DNA of 64,000 nt from Paragonimus skrjabini miyazakii (Eukaryota; Platyhelminthes; Trematoda; Plagiorchiida; Troglotrematidae), in contig JTDE01000275.1 in the NCBI GenBank assembly GCA_014338405.1, forward strand, positions 74,021-138,020. Direction: 5' to 3'. The notes beneath the pieces were generated by a model. That model did not search any database. It had not been told where the DNA came from and saw only the letters and a program-made list of their open reading frames with translations. The position numbers and the translations under genes are program-made. Positions 61,503 through 64,000 of the stretch are shown here, piece after piece (position 1 is the stretch's first letter; every line of letters begins with the position of its first letter).

Positions 61503-63224
61503 GTAAATTAATTTAATTGTCCCTATTTAGCGCAGAGTTGAAGATTTTATTCCATCCTACTCAGTACATTTAGAGTGAATGATGTTTTAAAATAGTTGAT
61601 CAGAAAAAGTTTGAGTAAAATTGCGTCTGAATCGCTCCGCATTTTATACTCAATTTTGCCCAGAATTTGGCTGTAAATGTTGGATTCAGAAAACACATAA
61701 AGTGCAATGTCCTCAGTCAAAAATGGTATAGTCTTGGATAAACTCGGAAGCACTAACTCATTGTGAATAGGTTCTCGTGGTCCTAAGAAACCACCATAAA
61801 TCTCAATGATTGCTCATTGCTTTGGATTGGAAAAAGTATTTTTAACTGTTTTGAGCTCATCACCATGCAAACAATAATGACAAATTCGTTCTGACAGTTC
61901 TCCCCCCATACTTAAAACATTTGGCCAAATTGCCAACCACTCGGTAAAAAATAATCTTGTTTTCAAAGATCCATACACAAGGATGCGATTCGGCATAATA
62001 CAGTCAAATATCAAAACCCATAGGCTAGGCACAGAGTTTATGCAATAGCAACTTATCATGTTTTGTGAACAATTCGGAAGGTACAGTCGGTATATCAACT
62101 GATCAAAAATTCTGCAAAATTAGGGGTCGACGGAAACCGACTCCAACAATAACGACGTTTTGTTTGTATCCGTTTTTATTTTACACTATTGGTATCTAAT
62201 GCGTATGGATTGAATTGTTCGACAGTTTGATCAACATCATTTGATATTTCAGAGGACTAGATTTAATTGAGATACGACATTTTCTGTTTTATCCTACCCT
62301 TTCTTTTCCTGGTGGTTTTGATTGCATGTGGACATTTATTAACCGGTGGTAACTGAGATGAAAAGTCAGATGGTTTTCAGGTGATAGTTTGTCGAAGAAT
62401 GTAGCTAGTTTTACTTCGCTTTAGGTGTCGCTACACCGGTAGTGATTGGGTTGCGCAGTCAATATTTGGTGACAGATCAGGCGGTTTCATCTTTAGTGAT
62501 AAATACTGTCATACAGTTAAGTAGACCATTGAGGATAATACGCTGACAAACAGTTTTTGAAGACTCAAATGAGTAGCCTAAAGGATGGTTTGAACGACTG
62601 TCGACTTGAAACAAAAACTGCAGATTACCACCTCTAGATCAACTAATGTTGATTTCGTTTAAATTCCGGAATTATACCACAACGACACGCAGTCGGTGGC
62701 CGTGGGCTTTAGAAACGATTAGTAATTACGTTTTTCCGCCTGTGTTGATGATGCTGAACTGATTACATTGTAATGCGAGGAGATTGCTTGTTAACTCTGA
62801 GTGCTCTTTCTAGGAGAATTAGATTTTAATAGTTATGTCTAATGTTTTTTAATAGTCGTGACATATCAAACAAGGATTTAGCGGGTAATTCTCTAGTGTA
62901 TACAACGGACCGTAACGTTTTGTTATTGTCAATCCATTAATCAATAACATGCTACACACAACGCCCAAACTGGTTGACTTCATTCGCACCAAATTTGGTG
63001 CGGATATCTTACAAGGCTATACTGTATTTCAAATAGAACATATTACATCGGTATCGACTAAAATTATTGCGGCAAACTATTTCTACATTACAGCAAAAAG
63101 AAGGCATATATTACAATATTTTAACATTTCATTTACTCTCATCAGTTGCAAACGTAAAACACGCAAGTTTATACATCATACGGATAAGGATAGACCAGGC
63201 ACACCAAGTATTATGTAATCATCA
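61503..63224 (+). other. Region after the last exon, no gene recognised
   Basis: This is probably intron of the large gene. Frames on both strands (up to 94 codons) lack motifs and splice support. No repeat is recognised. Confidence 0.5.
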
Positions 63225-63510
63225 CTATCGCGACCCGATAGATTGCCTCAACCACTTTTGTGCACACAACGTCGGCTGGTAAGTTCGGATGAACATCACG
63301 TTGCAAAATCTCAATAAATTTGGGTTTCGATTGTGCTTTATGTCTTTGGCTAGGTGATCATCTTTGAATGGCAAGAATAAGAAAACATCCTTCTTTTGAG
63401 CTGTCAGTATGGGCTCAGTGCTCTTCTTCACCGTATTATGTGTCCCTATGAATTTGTCGGGATATCCGTTTGCTAGTAACGTTTGTCTAAACAACTCCTG
63501 TTCCATCTTC
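63225..63510 (-). mobile_element. Penelope-like retroelement fragment, reverse transcriptase C-terminal part
   Basis: On the - strand a frame runs from the gap edge to a stop at 63225. It carries LLANGYPDKFIGTH and, about 35 residues later, FLFLPFKDDHLAKDIKH. The NGYPxxFI motif followed by an LPFxxDxLAxxI motif is typical of the region after the reverse transcriptase core in Penelope-like elements. The frame then reads out into sequence I cannot align (RFCNVMFIRTYQPT) and stops, so it is probably frameshifted or truncated. The rest of the element may lie in or beyond the gap. Confidence 0.5.
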
Positions 63511-63610
63511 NNNNNNNNNNNNNNNNNNNNNNNNNNNNNNNNNNNNNNNNNNNNNNNNNNNNNNNNNNNNNNNNNNNNNNNNNNNNNNNNNNNNNNNNNN
63601 NNNNNNNNNN
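63511..63610. other. Assembly gap of 100 N
   Basis: This is a placeholder gap of exactly 100 N. Unlike the first gap, its flanks do not share sequence. It interrupts the Penelope-like fragment. Confidence 0.95.
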
Positions 63611-64000
63611 AACTATTTCTAAACAGTTTTCCAAATCAGTGAGGTGATTACGCCCGGTATCAAATGGGCATTCAGTATAAAATGTGAGACTTACCAGAGT
63701 CTAAGATTTATTCGTTAACCTACACGTCTTTCGTTCTTTAAATAACATGACCAGAAATCACGTTGTCAGTAAATCGGTTGCAAATATCACAGAAAAAATA
63801 GTCTGACATCTGCCACATATTTGTTCAATGTTCAAAACAACTTAGAAGTGCTTGAGTTTTTTGGCTGTTCCAGTCAGTTCTGTCATAGCAGACCATTATC
63901 AGAATGATTTGGTAGACACTACGGTTACCAAGGTATAGTTAAGTACAGATACGCATTTGTGCTGAGTGGCAACAACCAGGAAACTAGCCGCTTCCTTCCG
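63611..64000. other. Window end, no feature recognised
   Basis: There are 390 bases after the second gap. They may belong to the retroelement or to the large intron; I see no frame or motif that decides. Confidence 0.5.

Noticed and set aside
1..64000. CRISPR arrays, operons, bacterial promoters or ribosome binding sites
   Set aside because: The window is intron-rich animal DNA; no regularly spaced short repeats or prokaryotic gene order are present.

Overview
This window is nuclear DNA of an animal. It is A+T-rich by eye, holds two 100-N assembly gaps, and has no bacterial-style gene packing: no open frame is longer than about 200 codons, and nearly all convincing coding sequence sits in short exons flanked by spliceosomal AG/GT sites and separated by kilobase introns. 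The cadherin repeat in the first firm exon points to a metazoan. tRNA-derived SINEs, a Penelope-like reverse transcriptase fragment and inverted-repeat elements in AT-rich introns would suit a parasitic flatworm (trematode type), but that placement is an inference and nothing here proves it.

Layout. Positions 1-9112 hold no certain gene; they contain SINE remnants and weak exon candidates on both strands. From 9113 to 61502 the + strand carries one very large gene with at least 16 exons (about 3.8 kb of coding sequence, about 1,265 residues, spread over 52 kb). All 15 successive exon junctions are phase-compatible, including three phase-1 and two phase-2 junctions, which independent chance frames would rarely give. 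The 5' end (signal peptide, start codon) and the 3' end (stop, possible membrane anchor) lie outside what I can assign: the first exon enters in phase 1 and the last leaves in phase 2.

The protein starts here with a cadherin repeat (NNPPRF entry, VDADS calcium motif, LTGEIRF), then a basic RRKRA furin-like site, then about 1,100 residues of extracellular beta-strand-rich modules. The modules repeat short cores of the form PG(D/E)xVxI followed by ADVxLxL-like strands, with few cysteines. They resemble Ig-like/DUF11-type beta-sandwiches in style, but I do not recognise the family. Several exon-like segments (near 46.2, 55.3, 56.4 and 57.5 kb) resemble the same modules yet do not fit the phase chain; they may be alternative, decayed or mis-assembled exons.

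Introns hold tRNA-derived SINEs (two loci are head-to-head inverted pairs), an inverted-repeat element family (about 450 bp in the complete copy), a 247-bp near-identical direct repeat flanking one exon, a degenerate GAT/ATC repeat encoding an acidic frame on the - strand, and strong hairpins. Within the second-last intron, on the - strand, lies a striking heat-shock-type promoter (seven contiguous HSE pentamers, CCAAT box, TATAAATA) with no recognised gene behind it. The first gap (46835-46934) is flanked by the same 40 bases on both sides and is probably not a real gap. The right edge carries a Penelope-like element fragment interrupted by the second gap.
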